Source: RGIG3002 sp964449325
GTDB lineage: Bacteria > Bacillota > Clostridia > Lachnospirales > Lachnospiraceae
DNA length: 64,000 nucleotides
NCBI GenBank assembly: GCA_964449325.1
Contig: CAYUYJ010000005.1
Coordinates: forward strand, 89,260-153,259
Direction: 5' to 3'
Positions 42,464-51,540 of this stretch are shown here, one piece after another. Position 1 is the stretch's first letter, and each line of letters begins with the position of its first letter. The notes below the pieces were generated by a model that saw only the letters and a program-made list of their open reading frames with translations, ran no database searches and was not told the origin of the DNA. Position numbers and translations under genes: made by a program.

Positions 42464-44353
42464 ATGAAGACAGAATTAAACATTGAACAGGGAAGGATTG
42501 CACCCAGAGGAATCAGCCGTTATAAGGACGGAATCAATATTGCAGTGAAAATTCCACAGGGAAAAGATGGTGGAGTTTCTTTATGGATAAAAGAAGAAAA
42601 CGGCGTGGAAAGACGTCATAATGTACCTTTTCAGGATAAATTCAGGGTTGGAAATATCAGTTGTATGTATGTGCCGGGGGTAGATGCAGACAATTGTAAA
42701 TATCAGATTTATACAGAGAATGGGTCGGTGAAAGACATTTATGCGGGGAAACTTGCCGGAACCGAAAAGTGGGGCAAGGTAATTGCACAAGAGGATATGT
42801 ACTATAAAGTGCCCGGTGCGGATTTTGCGTGGGGGCAGGACAACATTTTAAAAACCCCCTTTGAAGACAGCTGCTTTTATTGCCTTCATGTGAGAGGTTT
42901 TACCAGACACAGTTCTTCTGATGTGGAAGGTAAGGGGACATTTCGGGGAATCATAGAAAAAATTCCGTATTTAAAAGAACTGGGGATTACGGCAATAGAA
43001 ATTATGCCTGCTTATGAATTCCGAGAAGCGGTGAGTCCAAAGGAAATACGGCTTTCGATGGAGGAAACGGCGAAACAGTATGCAAGGGAGCCGGAGAAGG
43101 AAAAGAAAAAGCCGAAGCTGAATTATTGGGGATATACAAAGGAATGTCAGTATTTTGCACCCAAAGCATCTTTTGCAGCAAAATCGGATGAGGCAGATGT
43201 CGAGTTCAAGACGATGGTTAAGGCACTCCATGAAAACGGAATAGAACTGATTATGCAGTTCTATTTTGAAAAAGAGACACCGGGGTTTATTTTAGATGTT
43301 TTAAAGTTTTGGAGACTGGAATACCATGTAGACGGTTTTCATTTAAAAGGGGAAGATATTCCTCTTATGTTGCTTGCTACCGAAGAACTTTTAAAGGATT
43401 CCAAACTTTTATATTATTCTTTCCCTTATGATGAAATATATAAAGAGGATGAGAAGGTTTTTTACCGGAATCTGGCATCGTATCGGGATGATTTTATGTA
43501 TGATATGCGCCGTTTCTTAAAGGGAGATGAAAATATGCTTCCCGCTGTGCTTGGTCATCTGCGCCATAACAGTGATAACCACGGAGTGCTTCAGTATATT
43601 ACCAATTATTACGGTTTTACGTTATATGATTTGGTATCCTATGACAGGAAGCATAATTTGGAGAATGGGGAAGAAAACCGCGATGGAACTGATTTTAATC
43701 TCAGCTGGAACTGCGGTACGGAAGGGACAAGCCGCAAAAAAAACATTGTTGCTTTACGAAGACAGCAACTTAGAAATGCGATGAATTTGCTGTTCTTATC
43801 TCAGGGTACACCTGTTTTTTTTGCCGGAGATGAATTTTTAAACAGCCAGAAGGGAAATAACAATCCCTATTGTCAGGATAATGAGATAAGCTGGCTGGAT
43901 TGGCGACAACTTTCAAAGAATCGGGACTGGTTTTTGTATGTAAAAAGTTTAATCACTTTTCGGAAAGCACACCCTCTGTTGCACGGAGTGCGGACATTAA
44001 AGATGATGGACACGCTTGGCTGTGGTTATCCGGATATTTCCTATCATGGGAGTCAGGCATGGAGACCGGAACTGGAAAATTATAATCGCCATGTAGGGAT
44101 TCTTTATGCGGGAAACTATGTAATGAAGAATAAAACAGAAGAGGATAACAGTTTTTTTGTTGCCTATAATATGCATTGGCAGAAGCGGAAACTGGCACTC
44201 CCCAAGCTTCCGAAGGGAAGAAACTGGTATCTTCTTGCAACCACGGAAAAGGATGAGTTGATTGGAAGTGTGGAGGAAGCAGGAGAAAAGGTCGGGACTT
44301 GTGTGGAAATAGAATTAAAGCCGCGTACTATTGTCATTTATGTGGCAAAATAG
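42464..44353 (+). CDS. GlgX/isoamylase-like GH13 protein lacking catalytic residues
   Basis: A 629-residue protein starting at ATG 42464 behind GCGGAGG. Fold markers of glycogen-debranching GH13 are intact: LNYWGYTKECQYFAPK, KHNLENGEENRDG, NLSWNCGTEG, and FFAGDEFLNSQKGNNNPYCQ. Active-site positions have changed: region I reads GIELIMQFYFEKET instead of D-x-x-x-NH; region II reads VDGFHLKG (GlgX: VDGFRFD); region III shows LLYYSFPYD instead of IAEPWD; region IV shows ITNYYGFTL instead of T-HDGFTL. All three catalytic carboxylates appear to be missing. It may bind glycogen or another glucan without cutting it. Confidence 0.85.
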   Translation: MKTELNIEQGRIAPRGISRYKDGINIAVKIPQGKDGGVSLWIKEENGVERRHNVPFQDKFRVGNISCMYVPGVDADNCKYQIYTENGSVKDIYAGKLAGTEKWGKVIAQEDMYYKVPGADFAWGQDNILKTPFEDSCFYCLHVRGFTRHSSSDVEGKGTFRGIIEKIPYLKELGITAIEIMPAYEFREAVSPKEIRLSMEETAKQYAREPEKEKKKPKLNYWGYTKECQYFAPKASFAAKSDEADVEFKTMVKALHENGIELIMQFYFEKETPGFILDVLKFWRLEYHVDGFHLKGEDIPLMLLATEELLKDSKLLYYSFPYDEIYKEDEKVFYRNLASYRDDFMYDMRRFLKGDENMLPAVLGHLRHNSDNHGVLQYITNYYGFTLYDLVSYDRKHNLENGEENRDGTDFNLSWNCGTEGTSRKKNIVALRRQQLRNAMNLLFLSQGTPVFFAGDEFLNSQKGNNNPYCQDNEISWLDWRQLSKNRDWFLYVKSLITFRKAHPLLHGVRTLKMMDTLGCGYPDISYHGSQAWRPELENYNRHVGILYAGNYVMKNKTEEDNSFFVAYNMHWQKRKLALPKLPKGRNWYLLATTEKDELIGSVEEAGEKVGTCVEIELKPRTIVIYVAK

Positions 44354-44376
44354 ATAAAACAGGACGGGAAGACAAG

Positions 44377-44931
44377 ATGAAGATATGGCAGCATTTTAAG
44401 ACAATCACCTATCATAAGTATCTGGTGGCAAAGGGGTGTTTCCGGGTAGGGTTGTACAGGCAGGGAATTATGCATGATATGTCCAAGTATTCTCCCGCGG
44501 AATTCTTTGTCGGAGCACGTTTTTTTCAAGGAACAAGAAGCCCAAACAATGCAGAGAGGGAAGCAAAAGGCTACTCGGCAGCATGGCTCCATCATAAAGG
44601 AAGAAATAAACATCACTATGAATATTGGATAGATTATAGTATTCATGCAATTCCGGGGGGCATGGCACCGGCGCCGATGCCGGAAAAATACGTGGTGGAA
44701 ATGTTTATGGATAGGATTGCGGCATCCAAGGTTTATCAAAAAGAAAAGTATACGGATTCTTCACCGATGGAGTATTATATGCTTGGAAAAGATTCGGCAC
44801 CCATTCATGAACAGACCAAAGCGCTTTTGGAAAAGCTGCTTTTGATGCTTGCCCAAAAAGGAGAAAAAGAAACCTTTTGTTATATCCGAAAAGAAGTTTT
44901 GTCACAAAAAGGGAAAAACAGAATAGGATAA
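44377..44931 (+). CDS. DUF5662 family protein
   Basis: ATG 44377 (MKIWQHFKTITYHKY) is chosen over the ATG at 44299, which lies inside the GH13 gene; 184 residues. Conserved His-rich segments are MHDMSKYSPAEFFVGARFF, AWLHHKGRNKHHYEYW and the DYSIHAIPGGMAPAP-type block. The HD/HH pattern suggests a metal-binding, HD-like fold (inference). The function of the family is unknown. Short spacing suggests co-transcription with the GH13-like gene. Confidence 0.8.
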   Translation: MKIWQHFKTITYHKYLVAKGCFRVGLYRQGIMHDMSKYSPAEFFVGARFFQGTRSPNNAEREAKGYSAAWLHHKGRNKHHYEYWIDYSIHAIPGGMAPAPMPEKYVVEMFMDRIAASKVYQKEKYTDSSPMEYYMLGKDSAPIHEQTKALLEKLLLMLAQKGEKETFCYIRKEVLSQKGKNRIG

Positions 44932-44959
44932 AGTAAAGAAATGAAAAGAGACTATATAT

Positions 44960-45301
44960 ATGAATTGTCTTTTATTATTATTTTTACTTGTCTGCTGCGG
45001 CGGGAATTGCTCCGGATGGGGAGGTTGCGGCAGAGATAATGATTGCGATAACGACCGTAGCTGTAGCAGAGAAAGAAACCGTGATAACGGTTGCGGTTGC
45101 GAAAGAGAAAGAAATCGTGATAACGATTGCGGTTGTGAAAGGGAAAGAAGACGTGATAACAATTGCGGTTGCGAAAAGGATAGAGAGAAAGAACGCGACA
45201 GAGAACGAGAGGACGGATGCGGTTGCAGAAGAACCGTGGAAGCCCGACCTTTTACTCCGTTTTCTGACACTTGTGGATGTGAAGAAAATCAGCAGGGATA
45301 G
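44960..45301 (+). CDS. Cys-rich repeat protein with short hydrophobic N-terminus
   Basis: A 113-residue protein starting at ATG 44960 with no clear ribosome site. The N-terminus (MNCLLLLFLLVCCGGNCSGW) could be a signal anchor or lipobox-like leader. A 36-bp unit (starts 45080, 45116, 45152) encodes a 12-residue repeat near RDN-CGCERERR. Cysteines come as CGC triplets between Arg/Glu/Asp-rich linkers. It could be a spore surface or metal-binding protein (inference). Its last 50 bp overlap the opposite-strand RluA gene. A second frame is also open over the repeats. Confidence 0.55.
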   Translation: MNCLLLLFLLVCCGGNCSGWGGCGRDNDCDNDRSCSRERNRDNGCGCERERNRDNDCGCERERRRDNNCGCEKDREKERDREREDGCGCRRTVEARPFTPFSDTCGCEENQQG

Positions 45302-46157
45302 GTGCTGTAAATGTAAGTTGCTCTCCGGTAATCGGATGAGGAAAAGAAAGACGGTAGGAGTGAAGTGCCTGCCGTTTTATTCTGTCATCCGTGTGCGGAT
45401 TGTATAAAGAATCTCCTAACAGAGGATGCCCGATGGAAGCCATATGAACCCGGATTTGATGAGTACGTCCGGTACCCAGACGAAAAGCAAGATAGGAATA
45501 ATCTTCTCCGGCATACAGCACTTTATAGTGGGTCAGAGCATATTCACCGTTTTCTTCGTCAATACATCGTTCAATCGTTGAACCGGATACTCTTCCTATG
45601 GGCGTTTCTATAGAACCCTTTTGAGGAATGGGAATACCGGCACATAGCCCACGGTATTCACGGATTAATGTCCGTTGGGACACCATCTTTCCAAGAATGT
45701 TGGCACTGACCATATGCTTGGCAAGAACTGTAAGACCGGTTGTGTTCCGGTCCAGACGGTTAATGCAGCGGAAAGTAAAGGGAAGCCCTTTGGAGGAAAA
45801 ATAGTATGCGGCAGCATTGGCGAGGGTGTTATCATGGTTATTCTGGGATGGATGAATTGGCATATCGGCAGGTTTGTCCACAACCAGAATATCCTCATCC
45901 TCGTAAATAACAGGAAATGGAAGAGCAACCGGTACAATTTTGTCATAAACCGTAAATTCCTGTAGGTGTACGGTTAGAATATCTCCGGTTTTCAGCGGTG
46001 TATTAACATAGGACCATACACCGTTTAAAAGGATGCTTTCTTTCATTTTCTTTAATTGAATGATATTTTGGGATGAAAATCCCATAGATTTTAAATAGAA
46101 ATCTATAGTTTTCTTTTCGTATTCGGATGAAATTCGATACTCAAAAATGCGTTTCAT
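45252..46157 (-). CDS. RluA family pseudouridine synthase
   Basis: A 301-residue RluA-type enzyme that isomerises uridine to pseudouridine in rRNA or tRNA. The catalytic motif is INRLDRNTTGLTVLAK (Asp in RLDR). VIYEDEDILVVDKPADMPIH, GTGRTHQIRVHMA and GHPLLGDSLY are present. The N-terminal S4-like region (KKMKESILLNGVW) is short. The target base cannot be told from sequence. Confidence 0.93.
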   Translation of the reverse strand: MKRIFEYRISSEYEKKTIDFYLKSMGFSSQNIIQLKKMKESILLNGVWSYVNTPLKTGDILTVHLQEFTVYDKIVPVALPFPVIYEDEDILVVDKPADMPIHPSQNNHDNTLANAAAYYFSSKGLPFTFRCINRLDRNTTGLTVLAKHMVSANILGKMVSQRTLIREYRGLCAGIPIPQKGSIETPIGRVSGSTIERCIDEENGEYALTHYKVLYAGEDYSYLAFRLGTGRTHQIRVHMASIGHPLLGDSLYNPHTDDRIKRQALHSYRLSFPHPITGEQLTFTAPIPADFLHIHKCQKTE

Positions 46158-46326
46158 AATTACGACCTCGTCTGCTTTTATATTATGATAAATTATAGTT
46201 GAGCTTCATAGAAAGTCAATGTAAATTTACAAAATCTATTAACAAAATATCGGCAATATGGTAAGATAAAAAAGATGTAACGATTTTTTTTATATGAAGA
46301 ACGACGGAAAACTGGAGGACATTCTT

Positions 46327-47376
46327 ATGGAAAAAGGAAAAAATGTGGCATATGTCTCAACTTATACGATGAAAGACAATCATGGTATAAAGGTTTATGA
46401 TGTAGATATGAAAAACGGAAGGTTTACAGAAAAAAATGAAGTGGAAATTACAAACTCTTCCTATATTTCGATTTCTCATAACTATAAATATTTGTATTCC
46501 ATTACGGATGAAGGTGTTGTAGCATTCCGTATATTGGAGGATGGAAATCTGGAGTTGATTAACAAGGGGTCCATTAACGGTATGAGAGGATGTTTCCTTT
46601 CTACGGATTATGAGGACAAATTTTTATTTGTCGGAGGATATCATGATGGTAAAATTACGGTGCTTCGTCTGAATGAGGATGGGAGTGTAGGAGAAATTAC
46701 CGAAGAAATTTTTCATAAAGGTTTGGGCAGCGTGGCAGAAAGAAATTTCCGTCCCCATGTAAACTGTGTAAAGATGACAAAGGATAATAAATTCCTTTGT
46801 GCAGCGGATCTTGGAATGGATCATATTAATGTATATCTTTTGAATCATGAAACCGGAAAATTAAAACAGGTAGATGTAGTCAGAAGCGAACTGGAATCCG
46901 CTCCGAGACATCTGACTTTCAGTCAAGACGGAAAATTTATGTATGTTGTACATGAACTCAAAAATTATATTGAGGTTTACAGCTATGAAGAGAAAAAAGG
47001 AGAACCTTATTTTGAAAAAATTCAGACTATCACTACAGTAAACGGAGATAATACAGGTGTTGCGGCGAGTGCACTGAGTTTTTCAAAGGACTACCAATAT
47101 TTGTTAAGCTCCAATGCAGGAGATAACAGTGTAGTGCTTTATAAAGCGGATGCAAAGACCGGTCTGTTAAGCACCGTACTCTGTCTGCCGATAAGCGGAG
47201 ATTATCCGAAGGATGCCGGTTTGTTTCCGGATAATAAACATCTGGTATCGCTGAACCATGAGTCCAATACGCTGACATTCTTTACCGTTAATATGGAAGA
47301 GGGCGTTATCGTTATGAACGGAAGAGAAATACCGGTAGAAAAGCCAAACTGTGTAGTATTTCATCAGCTTGGATAA
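46327..47376 (+). CDS. Lactonase-like beta-propeller protein (6-phosphogluconolactonase / YbhE type)
   Basis: ATG 46327 follows TGGAGGA with 7-bp spacing; the ATG at 46294 has none; 349 residues. Seven-blade propeller repeats are visible as recurring strands such as GKITVLRLNEDGSVG, FLCAADLGMDHINVYLLN and FSQDGKFMYVVHELKNYIEVY. RPHVNC and APRHLTF fit the Pgl/YbhE family. It could hydrolyse 6-phosphogluconolactone in the pentose phosphate pathway, but the group also includes proteins of unknown substrate. Confidence 0.82.
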   Translation: MEKGKNVAYVSTYTMKDNHGIKVYDVDMKNGRFTEKNEVEITNSSYISISHNYKYLYSITDEGVVAFRILEDGNLELINKGSINGMRGCFLSTDYEDKFLFVGGYHDGKITVLRLNEDGSVGEITEEIFHKGLGSVAERNFRPHVNCVKMTKDNKFLCAADLGMDHINVYLLNHETGKLKQVDVVRSELESAPRHLTFSQDGKFMYVVHELKNYIEVYSYEEKKGEPYFEKIQTITTVNGDNTGVAASALSFSKDYQYLLSSNAGDNSVVLYKADAKTGLLSTVLCLPISGDYPKDAGLFPDNKHLVSLNHESNTLTFFTVNMEEGVIVMNGREIPVEKPNCVVFHQLG

Positions 47377-47393
47377 TAGAGAGATAATGAAAA

Positions 47394-47428
47394 CAGAGGC
47401 GAGATTCGCATAGCGTATCTCGCCTCTG
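47394..47428. terminator. Palindromic repeat acting as bidirectional terminator, copy of the 13647 element
   Basis: A 35-bp palindrome with CAGAGGCGAGAT and ATCTCGCCTCTG arms and a CGC-ATA-GCG core. It is flanked by AAA on the left and TATTT on the right, and lies between two convergent genes with the aroC stop only 3 bp away. The sequence repeats 13647-13680 with one inserted base. Confidence 0.75.
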
Positions 47429-47431
47429 TAT

Positions 47432-48529
47432 TTAGGAATAAAACTTTTTAATATTATCCATCCGTGCCGTCATATTCATAAGCAAGGCATCTAACAGGGT
47501 AACAGCGGTCATGGATTCTACCACAACAACAGCACGCGGAACAATAATCGGGTCATGTCTGCCTTTGATTTTTATTTCAATTTCTTCCATAGAAGTATTT
47601 ACCGTTTGCTGGGCTTGAAAAATAGAAGGGGTGGGCTTGATATAAGCGCGGAGTATAATATCACTGCCGTCACTCATACCACCTAAAATACCGCCTGCGT
47701 GGTTTGTTTTCTTAGTAAGTTTTTCATTCTTTATCATAAAGGCATCGTTATTAGTGCTTCCGTTTGCAGTTGCAACCTGTATGCCGTCACCGATTTCTAC
47801 TGCTTTTACGGCCCCGATTGACATGATTGCTTTGGCAAGGTTGGCATCTAATTTTTCAAATACAGGATCCCCTACGCCGGCAGGCATATGCCTTACGACA
47901 CATTCTATAACACCGCCTGCGGAATCCATCTTTTCCATACATGTGCTTAAGTATGCTTCCGCTTTTTTGGAAGCTTCTCGGTCCGGCATGGCGGTAGGTG
48001 TTTCCAAAATGGCGGCAGCATCAAAAACAGCCGGATTGATTTCAATATTGTGAATGGATTTTGTATAAGCACAAACCTGTATACCAAGTTGCTCTAAAGC
48101 AAGGGAAGCAACAGCACCGGCAGCTACACGTCCGATGGTTTCCCGTCCCGAGGAACGTCCGCCGCCCCGATAGTCACGAAAACCGTATTTCGCATCAAAG
48201 GTATAGTCGGCATGACCGGGACGATAACAGGCTGCAATTTCACTGTAGTCTTTGGAAATTTGGGAAGTATTTTTCACCAGCATGGAAATCGGTGTTCCGG
48301 TAGTACGTCCTTCAAAAACTCCGGAAAGAATTTCTACTTCGTCTGCTTCCCTTCTTTGTGTGGTAATTTTTGACTGACCGGGTTTACGTCTGTCAAGAAA
48401 TTTCTGAATATCTGCTTCTGAAAGGGCAATTCCCGCAGGGCAGCCGTCAATGACAACACCTAAGCCTTTTCCGTGGGATTCTCCCCATGTTGTGATTTTA
48501 AATATATTACCGTATGTAGAGCCCGCCAT
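47432..48529 (-). CDS. aroC: Chorismate synthase
   Basis: The last step of the shikimate pathway, converting EPSP to chorismate with reduced FMN. The 365-residue protein has the signatures GESHGKGLGVVIDGCPAGI, GRSSGRETIGRVAAGAV and GGMSDGSDIILRA. Length is standard. Minus strand, single gene, with a GGAGGAGACATC ribosome site. Confidence 0.97.
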   Translation of the reverse strand: MAGSTYGNIFKITTWGESHGKGLGVVIDGCPAGIALSEADIQKFLDRRKPGQSKITTQRREADEVEILSGVFEGRTTGTPISMLVKNTSQISKDYSEIAACYRPGHADYTFDAKYGFRDYRGGGRSSGRETIGRVAAGAVASLALEQLGIQVCAYTKSIHNIEINPAVFDAAAILETPTAMPDREASKKAEAYLSTCMEKMDSAGGVIECVVRHMPAGVGDPVFEKLDANLAKAIMSIGAVKAVEIGDGIQVATANGSTNNDAFMIKNEKLTKKTNHAGGILGGMSDGSDIILRAYIKPTPSIFQAQQTVNTSMEEIEIKIKGRHDPIIVPRAVVVVESMTAVTLLDALLMNMTARMDNIKKFYS

Positions 48530-48760
48530 GATGTCTCCTCCATATATAAATTATAGTAAAGTTCTCATGATGATTATAGGAGATTTGGTTCCTGCTGGCA
48601 AGGGAAAAAGAAAAATTACAAGTCGCGATTTTTCGCGTTTTTTGTAAAAAAAGGTGTACAATTGAAAGATTTATGCTATTATATGGGTAGTAATTTAGGG
48701 GTCTGATAGGGAGTTATAAGGGGAGAAAAGAGAAAAACGGTTGAAAAAGGGATTACTTTC

Positions 48761-49819
48761 ATGATGGAAAAATCGTTTAAGGAGAAAGTATTATCAAGAT
48801 TTCGAAAAATTACAAAACGACATAAATTTCTAAAGCTCCCGATGTTTGTATGTGCTGTGGTAATACTGGGAATTTATAATGTAATTTTATATTTTGCTTC
48901 GAACGGGAAGAGGTTTGCTTCCCTTATTGTCGTGTTACTTTTTTTTACAATTAGCAGTAGTTTTTCTTTTCCCGGTTTTGCGGAAGACATAAATGAAGAA
49001 GGAATGCAGGTAACAGATAATGCGGTGTATCAATATGACTCACAGGTGGTGCTGGCACAGGAGGATACGGTCTCTTTTGAGGATGTAGAACTTTTGGAAG
49101 AGGACGAAATGGAAGACTATGAAAACATTGAACAGCATGGAATGGAAGAAGCAGATAAGTATACTTTGGATGAAATCTTAGAAGAAAACAGTAATTTTGC
49201 TGAATTGTCGGAAACGGAGCTTTCCGGTGAGACAGTGGAAGAATATGCTTTTGATAAAAACGACTGGCGGTTGATTCTGGTAAATAAGCAGCATACTGTT
49301 CCTGAAAATTATGAAGTGCAGCTGGAGACAATTAAGGGCAATATGATGTGTGATAAACGCATTCTCGGTGATTTAATTGCCATGTTTCAGGCTGCAAAAG
49401 AGGAAGGTGTAAATTTGGCGGTTTGTTCTCCTTATCGTGACTTGTCCAGACAAGAATGGCTGTTTGAACGGAAAATCAAAAATTATATGGGCAAAGGAAT
49501 GTCGTATATGGAGGCCTATACACTTGCTTCTCAGATTGTTATGGTACCGGGAGCCAGTGAGCATCAGCTTGGACTTGCCATTGATATTAACAGTGATACC
49601 TATGTGGCATTGGATGAAGGTTTTGCGGATACGAAAGCGGGAAAGTGGCTTGCGGCACATTGCTATGAGTACGGGTTTATTTTGCGTTATCCTCTTGGCA
49701 AAGAATATATTACCGGCGTAGAATATGAACCATGGCATTTCCGCTATGTGGGAAAAGAAGCAGCAACGGTCATAACAGAGGAAGGAATCTGTTTAGAGGA
49801 ATTTATAGACAGGCTGTAG
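48761..49819 (+). CDS. D-alanyl-D-alanine carboxypeptidase family protein (VanY/M15B)
   Basis: A 352-residue envelope protein. The N-terminus has two hydrophobic stretches (about 27-45 and 50-72), then an acidic linker. The peptidase domain begins near 165: the VanY zinc motif is GASEHQLGLAIDI and EPWHFRYVG, with CSPYRDLSRQEWLF and RYPLGKEYITG between. It removes the terminal D-Ala of peptidoglycan stem peptides. Start ATG 48761 (ATGATG) behind AAAGGGA. Confidence 0.9.
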   Translation: MMEKSFKEKVLSRFRKITKRHKFLKLPMFVCAVVILGIYNVILYFASNGKRFASLIVVLLFFTISSSFSFPGFAEDINEEGMQVTDNAVYQYDSQVVLAQEDTVSFEDVELLEEDEMEDYENIEQHGMEEADKYTLDEILEENSNFAELSETELSGETVEEYAFDKNDWRLILVNKQHTVPENYEVQLETIKGNMMCDKRILGDLIAMFQAAKEEGVNLAVCSPYRDLSRQEWLFERKIKNYMGKGMSYMEAYTLASQIVMVPGASEHQLGLAIDINSDTYVALDEGFADTKAGKWLAAHCYEYGFILRYPLGKEYITGVEYEPWHFRYVGKEAATVITEEGICLEEFIDRL

Positions 49820-49873
49820 CATATACTTAGTATAAAAATGATTATGAAAGCAGAAAGAACAGAGAGTGAATTT

Positions 49874-51004
49874 ATGTATAAATTATTAAAGCAGGAAGGC
49901 AGAGCAAAACGTGGAGAATTCCACACTGTGCACGGCGTCATTCAGACGCCGGTTTTTATGAACGTAGGAACCGTGGCGGCAATTAAAGGGGCTGTTTCCA
50001 CGGAGGACTTGGAAAATATTAAGACACAGGTGGAGTTGTCCAATACCTACCATCTGCATGTTCGTCCCGGTGACCATATTATTAAGCAATTTGGAGGCTT
50101 GCATAAGTTTATGTCATGGGACAAGCCCATTCTTACGGATTCCGGTGGATTTCAGGTGTTTTCCCTTGCCGGACTTCGGAAAATTAAAGAAGAGGGAGTT
50201 TACTTTAATTCCCATATTGACGGAAGAAAAATTTTTATGGGTCCTGAAGAAAGTATGCAGATTCAATCCAATCTTGCTTCTACCATAGCTATGGCATTTG
50301 ATGAGTGCCCTTCCAGCGTGGCGGACCGGAGTTATGTACAAAATTCCGTGGAACGGACAACACGATGGCTGGAACGTTGCAAAAAGGAAATGCAGCGGTT
50401 GAACGGACTGGAGGATACCATTAATAAAAAGCAGATGCTTTTTGGGATTAATCAAGGGGCAATTTATGCAGATATTCGGATAGAGCATGCCAAAAGAATC
50501 CGGGAATTTGATTTAGACGGGTATGCGATTGGCGGACTTGCAGTCGGGGAAAGCCATGAAGAGATGTATCATATTATCGAGGAAACTGTTCCCTATCTTC
50601 CGGTAGACAAGCCCACTTATTTAATGGGAGTAGGTACGCCTGCGAACATTTTGGAAGCAGTAGAACGGGGAGTTGATTTCTTTGACTGTGTATACCCCAC
50701 AAGAAACGGCAGACACGGACATTTATACACGAATCATGGGAAAATAAATCTGTTCAATGCAAAATATGAACTGGATTCCCATCCTATTGAAGAAGGCTGT
50801 AATTGTCCGGCATGCAGACGCTATTCCAGAGCCTATATCAGACATTTGTTAAAGGCAAAGGAAATGCTTGGTATGCGGCTTTGCGTGCTGCATAATCTTT
50901 ATTTTTACAATACCATGATGGAAGAAATCAGAACGGCTTTGGACGAAGGAAACTTTGCTTCTTATAAAAAGAAAAAGCTGGACGGCATGTCCGGAGAACA
51001 TTAA
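49874..51004 (+). CDS. tgt: Queuine tRNA-ribosyltransferase
   Basis: Swaps guanine 34 for preQ1 in GUN-anticodon tRNAs. ATG 49874 (MYKLLKQEGRAKRG) is the family start; 376 residues. The catalytic Asp and surroundings are visible (SGGFQVFSLAGLRKI; GVDFFDCVYPTRNGRHG). Zinc ligands are CNCPACRRYSRAYIRHL followed by a His. The next gene is yajC, a common order (tgt-yajC). Confidence 0.97.
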   Translation: MYKLLKQEGRAKRGEFHTVHGVIQTPVFMNVGTVAAIKGAVSTEDLENIKTQVELSNTYHLHVRPGDHIIKQFGGLHKFMSWDKPILTDSGGFQVFSLAGLRKIKEEGVYFNSHIDGRKIFMGPEESMQIQSNLASTIAMAFDECPSSVADRSYVQNSVERTTRWLERCKKEMQRLNGLEDTINKKQMLFGINQGAIYADIRIEHAKRIREFDLDGYAIGGLAVGESHEEMYHIIEETVPYLPVDKPTYLMGVGTPANILEAVERGVDFFDCVYPTRNGRHGHLYTNHGKINLFNAKYELDSHPIEEGCNCPACRRYSRAYIRHLLKAKEMLGMRLCVLHNLYFYNTMMEEIRTALDEGNFASYKKKKLDGMSGEH

Positions 51005-51029
51005 AAATGTATAAAAAATACAATTTCGC

Positions 51030-51058
51030 TTGCCCAAATGGAAAACCTTGTGTATTAT
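51030..51058 (+). promoter_or_regulatory. Promoter of yajC
   Basis: TTGCCC at 51030-51035 and TATTAT at 51053-51058 are separated by 17 bp. The start of yajC is 46 bp further on, behind AGAGGAGG. Likely but not consensus. Confidence 0.5.
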
Positions 51059-51103
51059 ATGTTTTAGGCAAGCCGAAAGGCACAATAAGAGGAGGAAATA
51101 CGA

Positions 51104-51424
51104 ATGGGTATTTTATTGTCAGGTGATGCAGCAAACGGCGCAGTAGGCGGTATGGGACTTTTTTCCCTTCTTTATATCGTTGTTATTATGGTGGCGCTTT
51201 ATTTTCTTATGATGCGTCCGCAGAAAAAAGAACAGAAAAAAATAGCTGCAATGCTTTCAGCACTGGAAATCGGAGACTGCGTTTTAACAAACAGCGGATT
51301 TTACGGAATTGTAATTGATATTACAGATGATACCGTGATTGTAGAATTCGGTAATAATAAAAATTGCCGTATTCCCATGCAAAAGTCTGCTATTGCACAG
51401 GTAGAAAAGCCGAATGCGGAATAA
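51104..51424 (+). CDS. yajC: Preprotein translocase accessory subunit YajC
   Basis: A 106-residue protein with one N-terminal membrane helix (SLLYIVVIMVALYFLMMRP) and the signature RPQKKEQKKIAAML, followed by IGDCVLTNSGFYGIV. YajC associates with SecDF in protein export. It is downstream of tgt and followed by a terminator. Confidence 0.95.
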   Translation: MGILLSGDAANGAVGGMGLFSLLYIVVIMVALYFLMMRPQKKEQKKIAAMLSALEIGDCVLTNSGFYGIVIDITDDTVIVEFGNNKNCRIPMQKSAIAQVEKPNAE

Positions 51425-51491
51425 GGATTTGCAGTCAGCTAAAAAGAATGATTTGCGGGAAATGCCAAGCATATACGCATAAAAACAGAAG

Positions 51492-51525
51492 GGTGGCAGA
51501 GCGTTAAAGCTCTGCTGCCTTTTTA
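51492..51525 (+). terminator. Rho-independent terminator of yajC
   Basis: GGCAGAGC at 51495-51502 pairs with GCTCTG-CT-GCC at 51509-51519 (two-base bulge); TTTTT follows. It ends about 15 bp before the open frame of the truncated response regulator begins. Confidence 0.8.
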
Positions 51526-51540
51526 GATTCAGACCGGTCA

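Noticed and set aside
45080..45187. 36-bp tandem repeats as a CRISPR array
   Set aside because: Units are contiguous with no spacers and lie in frame inside a coding sequence; no cas gene is in the window.
44988..45407. A second long open frame over the Cys-rich repeats
   Set aside because: It starts inside the 44960 gene with no ribosome site. Openness of the second frame is expected when a short DNA unit of length divisible by three repeats.
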